This document shows positions 16,921 through 24,512 of a stretch of DNA of 41,534 bases, in pieces. Both the position numbers and the translations under genes were made by a program. Source of the stretch: a virus; the IMG/VR virus record IMGVR_UViG_3300035212_000327, positions 1 through 41,534 of that record. The stretch is one strand, 5' to 3'. The notes under the pieces are model-generated. The model ran no database searches and was not told the DNA's origin. It saw nothing but the letters and a program-made list of their open reading frames with translations. Each line of letters opens with the position of its first letter. The first letter of the stretch is position 1.

Positions 16921-19900
16921 TCAGTACTCCACAATAAGTTTATCAACGTCCTTACGTTCAGCATATACCGTGTAGTAACAATCTGCTGGTTGATTGAGAT
17001 ATACGAAGTATGCTGATGTGGATTGAACGTAAATGTCTTGTTTTCTACCATAAGGAGTTAGTTGCACAGTGATAGAATGAGGATCAATAAGATTCCACCA
17101 GTAATCGGGTAGCTCAATGAGGGATGAATTTGTAGTCTTGCCACGTAGATAGATGCCGTTTTCAGGACCTTCCAGAGAACCATAACGAAGCTTCATTCCA
17201 TCTTTTGTAGGATGATTGATAACGAACGACTTAGACGTTGCAAAGAGTGCGCCTGCCACAGTCAGTGTGTTTGATGAAGGATTGTAACTTAGACCAAACG
17301 AACCTTCTGCTGTCTGATTTGAACCAAGATCGGTAACCATGACAGGGTAAATCGTGTCATTGTCAGAAACAGATACAGCGTTGATTGTTGTAGAAGGTCC
17401 AATAGGTCCTTGTGTACCTAAAGTGCCTTGAGTTCCTGTAGTACCCTGTGTACCTAATATACCTTGAGTGCCTTGAGCACCGGTTGTTCCTTGTGATCCG
17501 ACAGTACCCTGTGCGCCTGTCGTTCCTTGAGATCCAATAGTGCCTTGAGCACCGGTTGTTCCTTGAGATCCAATAGTGCCTTGAGCACCGGTTGTTCCTT
17601 GTGATCCGACAGTACCCTGTGCGCCAGTAGCACCTTGCTGTCCTGTGACGCCTTGTGCACCAGTAGCACCCTGTGTGCCAGTTGTACCTTGAGTGCCAAC
17701 AGTACCTTGTGTACCTGTTGTGCCTTGTCTACCTTGGGCACCTTGCGCGCCTAATATACCTTGAGCACCTGTTGTTCCTTGAGTACCTGTGGCACCTTGA
17801 GTACCTGTGGCACCCTGAGCGCCCAAAATACCTTGAGTACCAGTTGTTCCTTGAGTACCTGTTGTGCCCTGTGTGCCAGTTGTTCCTTGAGTGCCAACAG
17901 TACCTTGAGCACCTGTTGTTCCTTGAGATCCGGTAGTGCCTTGACTACCCAAAACACCTTGAATTCCTTGTGAACCTGTTGTTCCTTGTGTGCCAGTTGT
18001 ACCTTGAGTGCCAACAGTGCCTTGTGTACCTAATACGCCTTGAATACCTTGAGCACCCTGAGTACCTGTAGTTCCTTGTGAACCAGTTGTTCCCTGAGCA
18101 CCTGTAGTTCCTTGTGAGCCGGTTGTTCCCTGTGTACCCGTTGTTCCCTGAGCGCCTGTTGTACCTTGAGTACCAGTTGTTCCTTGAGATCCAATAGTGC
18201 CTTGAGCACCAGTGCTACCTTGAGTACCTGTAGTACCTTGAGTACCAGTTGTTCCTTGAGATCCAATAGTGCCTTGAGCACCAGTGCTACCTTGAGTACC
18301 TGTAGTACCTTGTGAACCTAATATGCCTTGTGTACCTTGAGTACCAGTTGTTCCTTGAGATCCAATAGTGCCTTGAGCACCAGTGCTACCTTGAGTACCT
18401 GTAGTACCTTGTGTACCTGTCGTACCCTGAGTGCCAGTTGTGCCTTGAGCACCTGTATCACCCTTATCGCCAGTTCTAGCAAATGTGGCAATTACATCAG
18501 CAGCGTTAGTGATTGATGTTACACCAGATAAGTATGTGCAGTTTACTTGATAGTATCCAGTTAAGTTAGATACGCTTGAAATTGTAAACAGGGCAAAGGA
18601 ATTTGGATTTGATTTCAATGCAACAGTAAAGTGACCTTTAATGGTACTTGTGCTTGAACCAATAGTATTGAGGAATGAAGACAGATCAACAGCAGCATCA
18701 TTCTGCACATCAATGTACATAATTGTTGCGGATGATAGTGTTGCATTATTAAACTTAAGTTTGCCTGTACCAGGATCTGTGGATGATGTTGCAGTGTCAA
18801 ATGTATAGTCGAATGCAGCACCACCAAAATTACCGGTTGTACCTTGCGATCCCAATATGCCTTGAGTGCCTTGTGAACCAACTGTTCCTTGAACACCCTG
18901 CGTACCTATAGTACCTTGTGTACCAGTTGTTCCCTGTGTACCTGTCGTACCCTGAGCACCTGTAGCGCCTTGAGTGCCTACAGTACCTTGTGTACCAGTT
19001 GTTCCCTGAGTACCTGTAGTTCCTTGTATACCTTGAACACCTTGAGCGCCTACAGTACCTTGAGATCCGATAGTGCCTTGAGCACCAGTGCTACCTTGAG
19101 TACCTGTAGTACCCTGTGTACCTATAGTACCTTGTGTACCAGTTGTTCCCTGAGTACCTGTAGTACCTTGAGATCCGATAGTGCCTTGAGTACCAATTGT
19201 TCCTTGAGTGCCCGTTGTGCCTTGTGAACCTATAGTGCCTTGAGCGCCTGTTGTTCCTTGAGTACCTAATACACCCTGAGTTCCCTGAGAACCAGTTGTT
19301 CCTTGAGTGCCTGTTGTTCCTTGAGTACCTGTGCTACCTTGTGAACCTAATACACCTTGAATACCTTGTGTACCTTGAGTGCCTGTGGAACCTTGTGAAC
19401 CTACAGAACCTTGTGTACCTTGTGATCCAATAGTACCTTGAGTTCCTGTTGTTCCTTGAGTGCCTGTGCTACCTTGAATACCTTGTGATCCAATAGTACC
19501 TTGAGTACCTACAGAACCTTGTGTACCAGTTGTGCCCTGTGTACCCGTAGTACCTTGTCTACCTTGAACGCCTTGAGTGCCCAATATACCCTGAGTGCCC
19601 GTAGTGCCTTGTGTACCTACAGTACCTTGTGATCCTATAGTACCTTGAACACCCTGAGTTCCTTGAGTTCCGGTAATACCTTGTGTACCATTTGTGCCAT
19701 TAATAGCGGCGGTAGATGAAATTGTAATTGTATCTGTAAGTGTATTGCCACTTATTGTGATATTGTTGCCTGCAACAAGATTTAAAACATCACCTGATGT
19801 GTCAGCAACAATCAGAGTGCCGGCAGCGTTAACTGTACCAAAACTATCTGCAACAGGAGGTAAATCAGACACAAAAGATTTGATTGTACCAGTATTACTC

Positions 19901-20013
19901 TTGTAGTACAATTTACCATCAGCATAGTTAATAGCTAATTCGCCATTTGCTAGACTTGATGGTGCCGCTTCTGGAGTGGCAGATTTCTTAAGTGTGATTA
20001 CCGTATTAGCCAT
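16921..20013 (-). CDS. Collagen-like tail fibre with Mtd_N-like adaptor start and shared C-terminal head
   Basis: 1030 aa. Residues 1-50 are a fibre adaptor (VITLKKSATPEAAPSSLANG, then ELAINYADGKLYYKS) of the kind found at the start of several fibres here. Residues about 107-393 and 516-872 are uninterrupted Gly-X-Y repeats. Between them sits the same globular insert as in the 1304-aa fibre (GKLKFNNATLSSATIMYIDV). Residues 875-1030 form a C-terminal head with FVINHPTKDGMKLRYGSLEG and DYWWNLIDPHSITVQLTPYG, a head type common in cyanophage fibres. The ATG shares bases with the upstream stop (TAATG), and a CATAAATA late-promoter-like box lies 37 bases upstream. Predicted trimeric fibre. Triplets lack proline and rely on Thr and Gln. 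Confidence 0.82.
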   Translation of the reverse strand: MANTVITLKKSATPEAAPSSLANGELAINYADGKLYYKSNTGTIKSFVSDLPPVADSFGTVNAAGTLIVADTSGDVLNLVAGNNITISGNTLTDTITISSTAAINGTNGTQGITGTQGTQGVQGTIGSQGTVGTQGTTGTQGILGTQGVQGRQGTTGTQGTTGTQGSVGTQGTIGSQGIQGSTGTQGTTGTQGTIGSQGTQGSVGSQGSTGTQGTQGIQGVLGSQGSTGTQGTTGTQGTTGSQGTQGVLGTQGTTGAQGTIGSQGTTGTQGTIGTQGTIGSQGTTGTQGTTGTQGTIGTQGTTGTQGSTGAQGTIGSQGTVGAQGVQGIQGTTGTQGTTGTQGTVGTQGATGAQGTTGTQGTTGTQGTIGTQGVQGTVGSQGTQGILGSQGTTGNFGGAAFDYTFDTATSSTDPGTGKLKFNNATLSSATIMYIDVQNDAAVDLSSFLNTIGSSTSTIKGHFTVALKSNPNSFALFTISSVSNLTGYYQVNCTYLSGVTSITNAADVIATFARTGDKGDTGAQGTTGTQGTTGTQGTTGTQGSTGAQGTIGSQGTTGTQGTQGILGSQGTTGTQGSTGAQGTIGSQGTTGTQGTTGTQGSTGAQGTIGSQGTTGTQGTTGAQGTTGTQGTTGSQGTTGAQGTTGSQGTTGTQGAQGIQGVLGTQGTVGTQGTTGTQGTTGSQGIQGVLGSQGTTGSQGTTGAQGTVGTQGTTGTQGTTGTQGTTGTQGILGAQGATGTQGATGTQGTTGAQGILGAQGAQGRQGTTGTQGTVGTQGTTGTQGATGAQGVTGQQGATGAQGTVGSQGTTGAQGTIGSQGTTGAQGTIGSQGTTGAQGTVGSQGTTGAQGTQGILGTQGTTGTQGTLGTQGPIGPSTTINAVSVSDNDTIYPVMVTDLGSNQTAEGSFGLSYNPSSNTLTVAGALFATSKSFVINHPTKDGMKLRYGSLEGPENGIYLRGKTTNSSLIELPDYWWNLIDPHSITVQLTPYGRKQDIYVQSTSAYFVYLNQPADCYYTVYAERKDVDKLIVEY
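18166..18411. repeat. Triplicate block in the 1030-aa collagen-like gene
   Basis: A block containing GAGATCCAATAGTGCCTTGA followed by a stretch ending in GTACCTGTAGTACCTTG occurs three times, with offsets of 72 and 99 bases. Both are multiples of nine, so triplet register is kept. Confidence 0.75.
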
Positions 20014-20798
20014 TAAAAGTCATCTTTGGTTTCTTTTTGTTTTACCTTTGTATTTATGATCTTTTTGGATGGTTTGACTTCCGCTTCTGAAGTCAGTTTT
20101 TGAGTTTCATCTTTGGCTAAATTGTTCTGTTCTACAAGAGTTGCATATTGATTCTTCAAGTCTGTATATTGTTTAGTGAGTGTGTCCATATGTTGAACTT
20201 TGTTTTTCATACCATGGAAAGATTCTTCGATTGACTTAGCTGCATTAAGTTTTTCGTTTGCTTCATTTAATTGATTGCGAACTACGTTTAACTCATTCTG
20301 TACAGCATTAAAACTATTACTCTTATCGTTAAACTGTGCGTTAATTTCAGTTAACTGGTTACGAACGAAATTTAATTCATTTTGCAAAGTATTGAAATTG
20401 TTATTCTTGTCGTTAAGTTGTGATGTGACATCATTTGACTGATTGCGAAGTGTGTTTAATTCATTTTGCAAAGTATTGAAATTGTTATTCTTGTCGTTAA
20501 GTTGTGATGTGACATCATTCAACTGGTTGCGAAGTGTGTTTAATTCATTTTGCAAAGAACCGGAACTCTTACTCTTGTCATCTTTTATAATTTCAATTTG
20601 ATGTGTGAGATCGGCAATTATGGTATCTTTTTCTAATCTAAGTTCTTCTAGCTGATCAGAAGAATTATCCTTTTCAGCTAGAAGATCATTAGCAAGTTTA
20701 AGTTTGGCTTTAAGTTGAAGAGTTAACGCCACGTATTCGTGAATCGATCCTACTGCGGCGTCAACAAAAGCGTTAAAATATGTATTGCTATCACTCAT
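20013..20798 (-). CDS. Coiled-coil protein with 28-residue repeats
   Basis: 261 aa, almost entirely alpha-helical. After an N-terminal helix (YVALTLQLKAKLKLANDLLA) come four copies of a 28-residue unit, LQNELNTLRNQLNDVTSQLN plus DKNNNFNT, which is exactly four heptads. Two copies are nearly identical at the DNA level. The C-terminus is lysine-rich (KPSKKIINTKVKQKETK). No transmembrane segment. Positioned between two fibre genes, with AAAGGAC before the ATG at 20798. Likely role: a rod, tape or spacer in a fibre, or a fibre-trimerisation helper. Its charged tail could also suggest a nonstructural scaffold. I do not recognise a named family. Confidence 0.65.
   Translation of the reverse strand: MSDSNTYFNAFVDAAVGSIHEYVALTLQLKAKLKLANDLLAEKDNSSDQLEELRLEKDTIIADLTHQIEIIKDDKSKSSGSLQNELNTLRNQLNDVTSQLNDKNNNFNTLQNELNTLRNQSNDVTSQLNDKNNNFNTLQNELNFVRNQLTEINAQFNDKSNSFNAVQNELNVVRNQLNEANEKLNAAKSIEESFHGMKNKVQHMDTLTKQYTDLKNQYATLVEQNNLAKDETQKLTSEAEVKPSKKIINTKVKQKETKDDF
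20051..20058 (-). promoter_or_regulatory. Late-promoter-like box CATAAATA
   Basis: On the minus strand this reads CATAAATA, one base from the T4 late consensus. It is inside the last codons of the coiled-coil gene and 37 bases before the ATG of the 1030-aa collagen fibre, a normal distance for a late leader. Chance occurrence in AT-rich DNA is possible. Confidence 0.45.
20371..20519. repeat. 84-bp tandem DNA repeat in the coiled-coil gene
   Basis: A 65-base stretch is identical at 20371-20435 and 20455-20519, with an 84-base period equal to the 28-residue protein repeat. The near-identity continues with a few changes beyond 20519. This shows recent in-frame duplication. Confidence 0.85.
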
Positions 20799-20820
20799 AA
20801 TATAGTCCTTTCAAAAGTGA

Positions 20821-21912
20821 TTAGAAGGTGCCTCCATCAAGCATTGCAAACTGTGGAACACCACTTGAGCTTGCCTGCAGAACTTGACCATCTGTACCTG
20901 CTGCTGTGATATTTAGAGCACCAGTTCCATTACCATAAATCATACCGTTTGTGGTAAATGAAGTCTGACCTGTGCCACCATAAGGAACAGTGATAGTATC
21001 AGCATTCCATGTACCAACGGTTAGTGTACCAAGACCTGTAATGCCTGTATATGAACCTGATAGACGAGCAGTAGGAACTGTGCCTGATGTTAGGTTAGAA
21101 GCATTCATAGATGAAGAAGATGTGGCAATAGACGATACAACGTTTGCAATATCTGTATTCGAAGCAATCGAATACATAATATTATCTGCATCTATGAATG
21201 ACCACTTGTCTGTGGATTCATTCCAGTATAGGCTTACAGTATTCGCGTTACCGCGAATAACTTCGATACCAGCATTTTCAGATGGTGCAACGTTTGACAA
21301 AATATCTGCATTTAGTGAGATAAGATTATCGCCGACATTAAGAGTTGTTGTGTTTACATATGTTGTTGTACCTGAAATTGTTAGGTTACCACCAACAACA
21401 AGGTCGCCAGTTACTGTACCACCAGCTTTTGGCAATGCGGCATTAGCTGTGGTATATGCTCCGTTAGCTTGTAAGAATGCAGCATTAGCTGTTGTAAATC
21501 CAGAGTTAGCATGATCATATGCAGCATTAGCTTGTAAGAAAGAAGCGTTAGCCGTAGTAAATCCTGCATTTGCATGTCCATAAGCAGCGTTAGCTTGTAG
21601 GAAAGAAGCGTTAGCTGTTGTAAATCCTGCGTTAGCATGACCATAAGAGCTATTAGCATGTCCATAAGCAGCGTTAGCTTGCAAGAAGGATGCATTACCT
21701 GTTGCGAAGGCATTATTTGCTTGTGTGTAAGATAGGTCTGTACGATCAACCCAATACTTACCACCAATTTCAACTACACCGGTTCCTGCACTGTCACCGA
21801 TAAATAGTCTGTTGCTTAAGAACGAGTATGCCTGTTCTGCCGCTGTTAGAGAACCGTTTGCTGGTGTAGATGTACCAGTAGAACGCTTTATTTGAATTCT
21901 GGTATTAGCCAT
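20821..21912 (-). CDS. Tail fibre with ANA-type heptad repeats
   Basis: 363 aa. Residues 1-50 are an adaptor (RIQIKRSTGTSTPANGSLTA, then RLFIGDSAGTGVVEIGGKYW) of Mtd_N-like type. Residues about 62-163 are about 14 seven-residue units of the form A-N-(A/S/G)-x-(Y/F)-x-x, for example ASFLQANAAYGHANAGFTTA, predicted to form a trimeric coiled coil. Then come TVTGDLVVGGNLTISGTTTY, an ENAGIEVIRGNANTVSLYWN strand region and a tip with ARLSGSYTGITGLG and GTWNADTITVPYGGTG, modules found in many marine phage fibres. It ends in MLDGGTF. Ribosome site AAGGA is present. Role: minor or alternative tail fibre. Confidence 0.75.
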   Translation of the reverse strand: MANTRIQIKRSTGTSTPANGSLTAAEQAYSFLSNRLFIGDSAGTGVVEIGGKYWVDRTDLSYTQANNAFATGNASFLQANAAYGHANSSYGHANAGFTTANASFLQANAAYGHANAGFTTANASFLQANAAYDHANSGFTTANAAFLQANGAYTTANAALPKAGGTVTGDLVVGGNLTISGTTTYVNTTTLNVGDNLISLNADILSNVAPSENAGIEVIRGNANTVSLYWNESTDKWSFIDADNIMYSIASNTDIANVVSSIATSSSSMNASNLTSGTVPTARLSGSYTGITGLGTLTVGTWNADTITVPYGGTGQTSFTTNGMIYGNGTGALNITAAGTDGQVLQASSSGVPQFAMLDGGTF

Positions 21913-21937
21913 TGTTTTTTCCTTTTTAGGTTAAAAA

Positions 21938-22183
21938 TTAAAATGTTCCTGCTTCGATATTAATTACAGTTAGATTGCCCGTAGCATCGACTTCAAAGTT
22001 ATCAGAGAGGTTTACCCAAACCCTCTGTCCACTTGGACCCGATGTTGCTATCGCGTTATTGGTTGTAGGAACACCAAGGTCAGGCTCTGCATTTTGCAAA
22101 TCCAAAAATTCATATCTATCTGGATCTGCTTCCGTGCTTGGTGTTTTTTCAACTTTTCCGCTAAGACGGTTTATACTAGGCAT
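21938..22183 (-). CDS. Small fibre-associated protein (81 aa)
   Basis: The protein has FLDLQNAEPDLGVPT near residue 25, then a loop and SGQRVWVNLSDNFEVDATGN, ending in NIEAGTF. I recognise the LQNAEP.LGVP and G.R.W pattern as a small conserved protein of T4-like aquatic phages with no assigned role. It overlaps the end of the 111-aa gene by eight bases and is followed by the ANA-repeat fibre. The C-terminal E-A-G-T-F resembles the D-G-G-T-F and D-G-G-Q-Y ends of two neighbours. Probably a small structural subunit or fibre cap. Confidence 0.55.
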   Translation of the reverse strand: MPSINRLSGKVEKTPSTEADPDRYEFLDLQNAEPDLGVPTTNNAIATSGPSGQRVWVNLSDNFEVDATGNLTVINIEAGTF

Positions 22184-22511
22184 TAGTCGATTCCAACACG
22201 CTCATTGTTAGATTGTACATACCATTAGCTGATGCTGAAATTATTACAGAGCTGTTCTGCTCGACAATCAACTTGCCTGTCAAAACATTAGCAGCATCGT
22301 GTTTTGGAATTTTGTAGTTCTTTACCAATTCTGATCTTACATTGCTCTGTGTTACATGTGTGAAAGATACATTGCCGTTGTTGTCAGTCAAGTTTGCTAC
22401 TTGCGCCATTAAGATAATTGATGTAATGCCAGAAGGTGCAGTGTATACTGCTGTTGCAACAGTAGTAACATTTGCTGTAACCGTTCTGAATGTGTTAATT
22501 TGAGATGCCAT
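22176..22511 (-). CDS. Small beta-sandwich-like structural protein (111 aa)
   Basis: The sequence runs VYTAPSGITSIILMAQVANL, then a variable loop, FTHVTQSNVRSELVKNYKIP, DAANVLTGKLIVEQNSSVII and a last strand YNLTMSVLES. The order AP.GITSI...QVAN, IP..DA...LTGKL and LT.SVLE is that of a small conserved structural protein of cyanophage-like T4 relatives, with an all-beta pattern. The ATG at 22511 starts five bases after the stop of the beta-helix gene; no strong ribosome site is seen. Role inferred: virion accessory subunit in the fibre or baseplate region. Confidence 0.6.
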   Translation of the reverse strand: MASQINTFRTVTANVTTVATAVYTAPSGITSIILMAQVANLTDNNGNVSFTHVTQSNVRSELVKNYKIPKHDAANVLTGKLIVEQNSSVIISASANGMYNLTMSVLESTNA

Positions 22512-22516
22512 TTGGT

Positions 22517-23854
22517 TTAGCTTTCGATTGCGAGGATGTATGGAGTTAACACTGCGAATAGGCTTCGGTCAAAAGTATCGCCGGTAATTGTTCCTGAAGC
22601 TCTATTGAATATCAAATCATTGCCGACTCTAAAATCACCCAATTGATCGGTACTGGTATAGAATACCTTACCCCTACCATCACTGTCATCCACAATCTCA
22701 TTCTCTTGAATAGGTATACCGCCAGTATATGGAAGTGCTGTGGCAACATTCGTTCCTGAACCAACATACTCAAACGTATGTCCACTTGACGTAATCAAAC
22801 TTCTCTGATAAAATAATGCAGTGTTACTGGCAAATATACTTGCGGACAAAGATGTATCTAATGTAATAGTGACTGTATTTGCAACTAAAGGAGTTGTGTT
22901 GACAACTGTATAGTGTGTTCCATGCGATCCAAATTTGATTGCATCACCATAATTAGGTCTCACAGACATTCCAGTAATCGTGACGGTATCAAAACCAGGA
23001 TTTACATTAGCTGAAACTGTTCCAGCATAAAGAAGTGAACTTGTACCATTTGCCTTTAGTCCATAGTTACCAAAACTTGAATTTGAATTTGTTACTGAGC
23101 ATTGACCGCCACTCTCACATAAAATGGCAATATCACAGAATACAGTAAATATGGAAACTAACTGAGCATATCCATTATTTAAGATATGAACACCAATTCC
23201 ACCTGCATTGATTTGAGTGAATGAGTCTGATACCATGGAACGAAGACCTGTAGCTTTTGAACCATCAATTCTCATTCCTGTACCGGTTGTAGTTATTGAA
23301 GAGCAATTCTGAATGTATGGACTAGTAATGATGTTGCCGGCACCAGCAGTAGGAAATGCAATCGCAGCAGCAGGAGATACGTGGTCCCTAAATGTGAAAC
23401 CTGTTATATAACATCCATTATTCACATGAAACAAGTCTTGGTTCGTTGTAGATGGTCGTATAGTCGTTGTTCTGAGATTATCGCCTATGATAGAAACACC
23501 AGCTGGAACTACAAGTGGATTTGCTTCTGTGTAATCTCCACTCTTTACAAAAATTGTTGTACCAGATGTAGCTACAGACAAAGCTTTAGCAATGGTTGCA
23601 AAAGTTTTGTTCATGCTTCGACCATCGTTAGATGTATTGTTACCTGATTTGGAAACATACAGAACATTGCTAACAGAAGAATCAGAACCTGAACCAATTT
23701 CCACAATGGAAAGATCACCATTAGCATTTCTCTTAAAGTACATCTTACCGTCGTGAGTATTGATCGACAGTTCACCATCAACCAACTGATTGACTGTAGG
23801 AATTTTGCCAGGAATAGATGATCGTTTATGTTGGATTACCGTGTTAGATGTCAT
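22517..23854 (-). CDS. Right-handed beta-helix (pectate-lyase-like) fibre or tailspike protein
   Basis: 445 aa. Residues 1-52 are the adaptor domain shared with the 1030-aa fibre (TVIQHKRSSIPGKIPTVNQL, then GELSINTHDGKMYFKRNANG). From residue 60 the protein reads LYVSKSGNNTSNDGRSMNKT, KALSVATSGTTIFVKSGDYT, PLVVPAGVSIIGDNLRTTTI and ITGFTFRD, the typical opening of pectate_lyase_3-like parallel beta-helices. It continues with short strands and turns to about residue 400. Many tailspike depolymerases use this fold, but no catalytic acid pair is obvious, so binding without cleavage is equally possible. GGAGGACAG gives an excellent ribosome site, and the start follows the previous stop directly. 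Confidence 0.75.
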   Translation of the reverse strand: MTSNTVIQHKRSSIPGKIPTVNQLVDGELSINTHDGKMYFKRNANGDLSIVEIGSGSDSSVSNVLYVSKSGNNTSNDGRSMNKTFATIAKALSVATSGTTIFVKSGDYTEANPLVVPAGVSIIGDNLRTTTIRPSTTNQDLFHVNNGCYITGFTFRDHVSPAAAIAFPTAGAGNIITSPYIQNCSSITTTGTGMRIDGSKATGLRSMVSDSFTQINAGGIGVHILNNGYAQLVSIFTVFCDIAILCESGGQCSVTNSNSSFGNYGLKANGTSSLLYAGTVSANVNPGFDTVTITGMSVRPNYGDAIKFGSHGTHYTVVNTTPLVANTVTITLDTSLSASIFASNTALFYQRSLITSSGHTFEYVGSGTNVATALPYTGGIPIQENEIVDDSDGRGKVFYTSTDQLGDFRVGNDLIFNRASGTITGDTFDRSLFAVLTPYILAIES

Positions 23855-24076
23855 CTAGTACTGTCCTCCATCAATCATAGGAATAGTTTTCACTTCATAT
23901 TTTTGAGTTTGTGAGTTATACACAAGAGTTTCGTTGGCATCAGGATCTGAGGCATCAACGTCGGTTAAATCTGATAGTCGCACCGTAGTTGCCAACGCAG
24001 AAACTCCGACTGTTCTGACAGTCGTTCTTTTCTGAGAATTTATAGAAACTTTGATTTTGTCCGTTAAAAGTGACAT
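23855..24076 (-). CDS. Small fibre-associated protein (73 aa)
   Basis: The centre, VRLSDLTDVDASDPDANETL followed by VYNSQTQKYEV, is the LSDL.DVD.......LVYNS.T.K.E module found repeatedly in phage fibre proteins. The N-terminus (KIKVSINSQKRTTVRTVGVS) is basic. It ends in MIDGGQY, like the ANA-repeat fibre (MLDGGTF). The ribosome site is AGGAT, and it is the second gene after the late promoter at 24452. Probably a small adaptor or cap; no independent function is known to me. Confidence 0.6.
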   Translation of the reverse strand: MSLLTDKIKVSINSQKRTTVRTVGVSALATTVRLSDLTDVDASDPDANETLVYNSQTQKYEVKTIPMIDGGQY

Positions 24077-24094
24077 TTTACTATCCTATATATC

Positions 24095-24433
24095 TTATTT
24101 AGTCACTCTCGGAGTTACAGTGATAATACCTTCCAGTAATCTAAGTGAACCAGAATCAGGAGCTTGCATCATAACGTCAAATAGATATCTGCCAGCTCTA
24201 ATATTAGCAGTTTGTTGAGGCGTCATCGAAAGTGTTATTTCACCACTAGGAGCATGAGTAATGGTACATGTGATATTGGCCGAAGCATTTGATGAGTAGT
24301 ATGATCTCCTCATCTGACTTGTAACCGAATATCCAGAAATATCAATGTCTGAATTTGTAATATCATCGTTTATGTTGATGATATTACTAAACGAAGCGCC
24401 CTGATCCATATACAATTCTACGTAAGCTGCCAT
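24095..24433 (-). CDS. BppU-like immunoglobulin-fold baseplate or fibre accessory protein
   Basis: 112 aa. The protein reads AYVELYMDQGASFSNIININ, then SGYSVTSQMRRSYYSS, ITCTITHAPSGEITLSMTPQ, ANIRAGRYLFDVMMQ and RLLEGIITVTPRVTK. D.G..F...........D.SGY.V..Q.R, SG...L.....T....AG.Y.FDV and EG...V.P is the layout of the BppU N-terminal-like domain of baseplate upper proteins and of small cyanophage structural proteins. It is the first gene behind the exact TATAAATA late promoter at 24452-24459, so it heads the downstream fibre transcript. Role inferred: connects fibres to the baseplate. Confidence 0.65.
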   Translation of the reverse strand: MAAYVELYMDQGASFSNIININDDITNSDIDISGYSVTSQMRRSYYSSNASANITCTITHAPSGEITLSMTPQQTANIRAGRYLFDVMMQAPDSGSLRLLEGIITVTPRVTK

Positions 24434-24463
24434 TTGAATACCTTTTTCTTTTATTTATATAAT
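24434..24463 (+). promoter_or_regulatory. Sigma70-like promoter for the oxygenase gene
   Basis: TTGAAT (24434-24439) and TATAAT (24458-24463) are separated by 18 bases, a good host-type -35/-10 pair on the plus strand. The expected transcript start near 24470 gives a leader of about 40 bases with GGAG at 24501-24504, eight bases before the ATG at 24513. T4-like early genes use host-sigma promoters, which suggests early expression of this gene, opposite in strand and timing to its neighbours. Confidence 0.45.
24452..24459 (-). promoter_or_regulatory. T4-type late promoter (exact TATAAATA)
   Basis: Read on the minus strand, the sequence is TATAAATA, identical to the T4 late consensus recognised by the gp55 sigma factor with the sliding clamp. 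It lies about 18 bases upstream of the ATG at 24433, in one of the few true intergenic gaps, and would start the transcript for 24433 and the fibre genes beyond. AAAGG lies between box and start codon. It overlaps the plus-strand TATAAT by two bases. Confidence 0.75.
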
Positions 24464-24512
24464 ACGCCTTGCGATATATATAGTTGTAACTACATTACTT
24501 GGAGACTACATT

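Noticed and set aside
22517-23854. Calling the beta-helix protein a polysaccharide lyase
   Set aside because: The fold signature is clear, but no catalytic residues could be identified, so enzymatic activity is not claimed.
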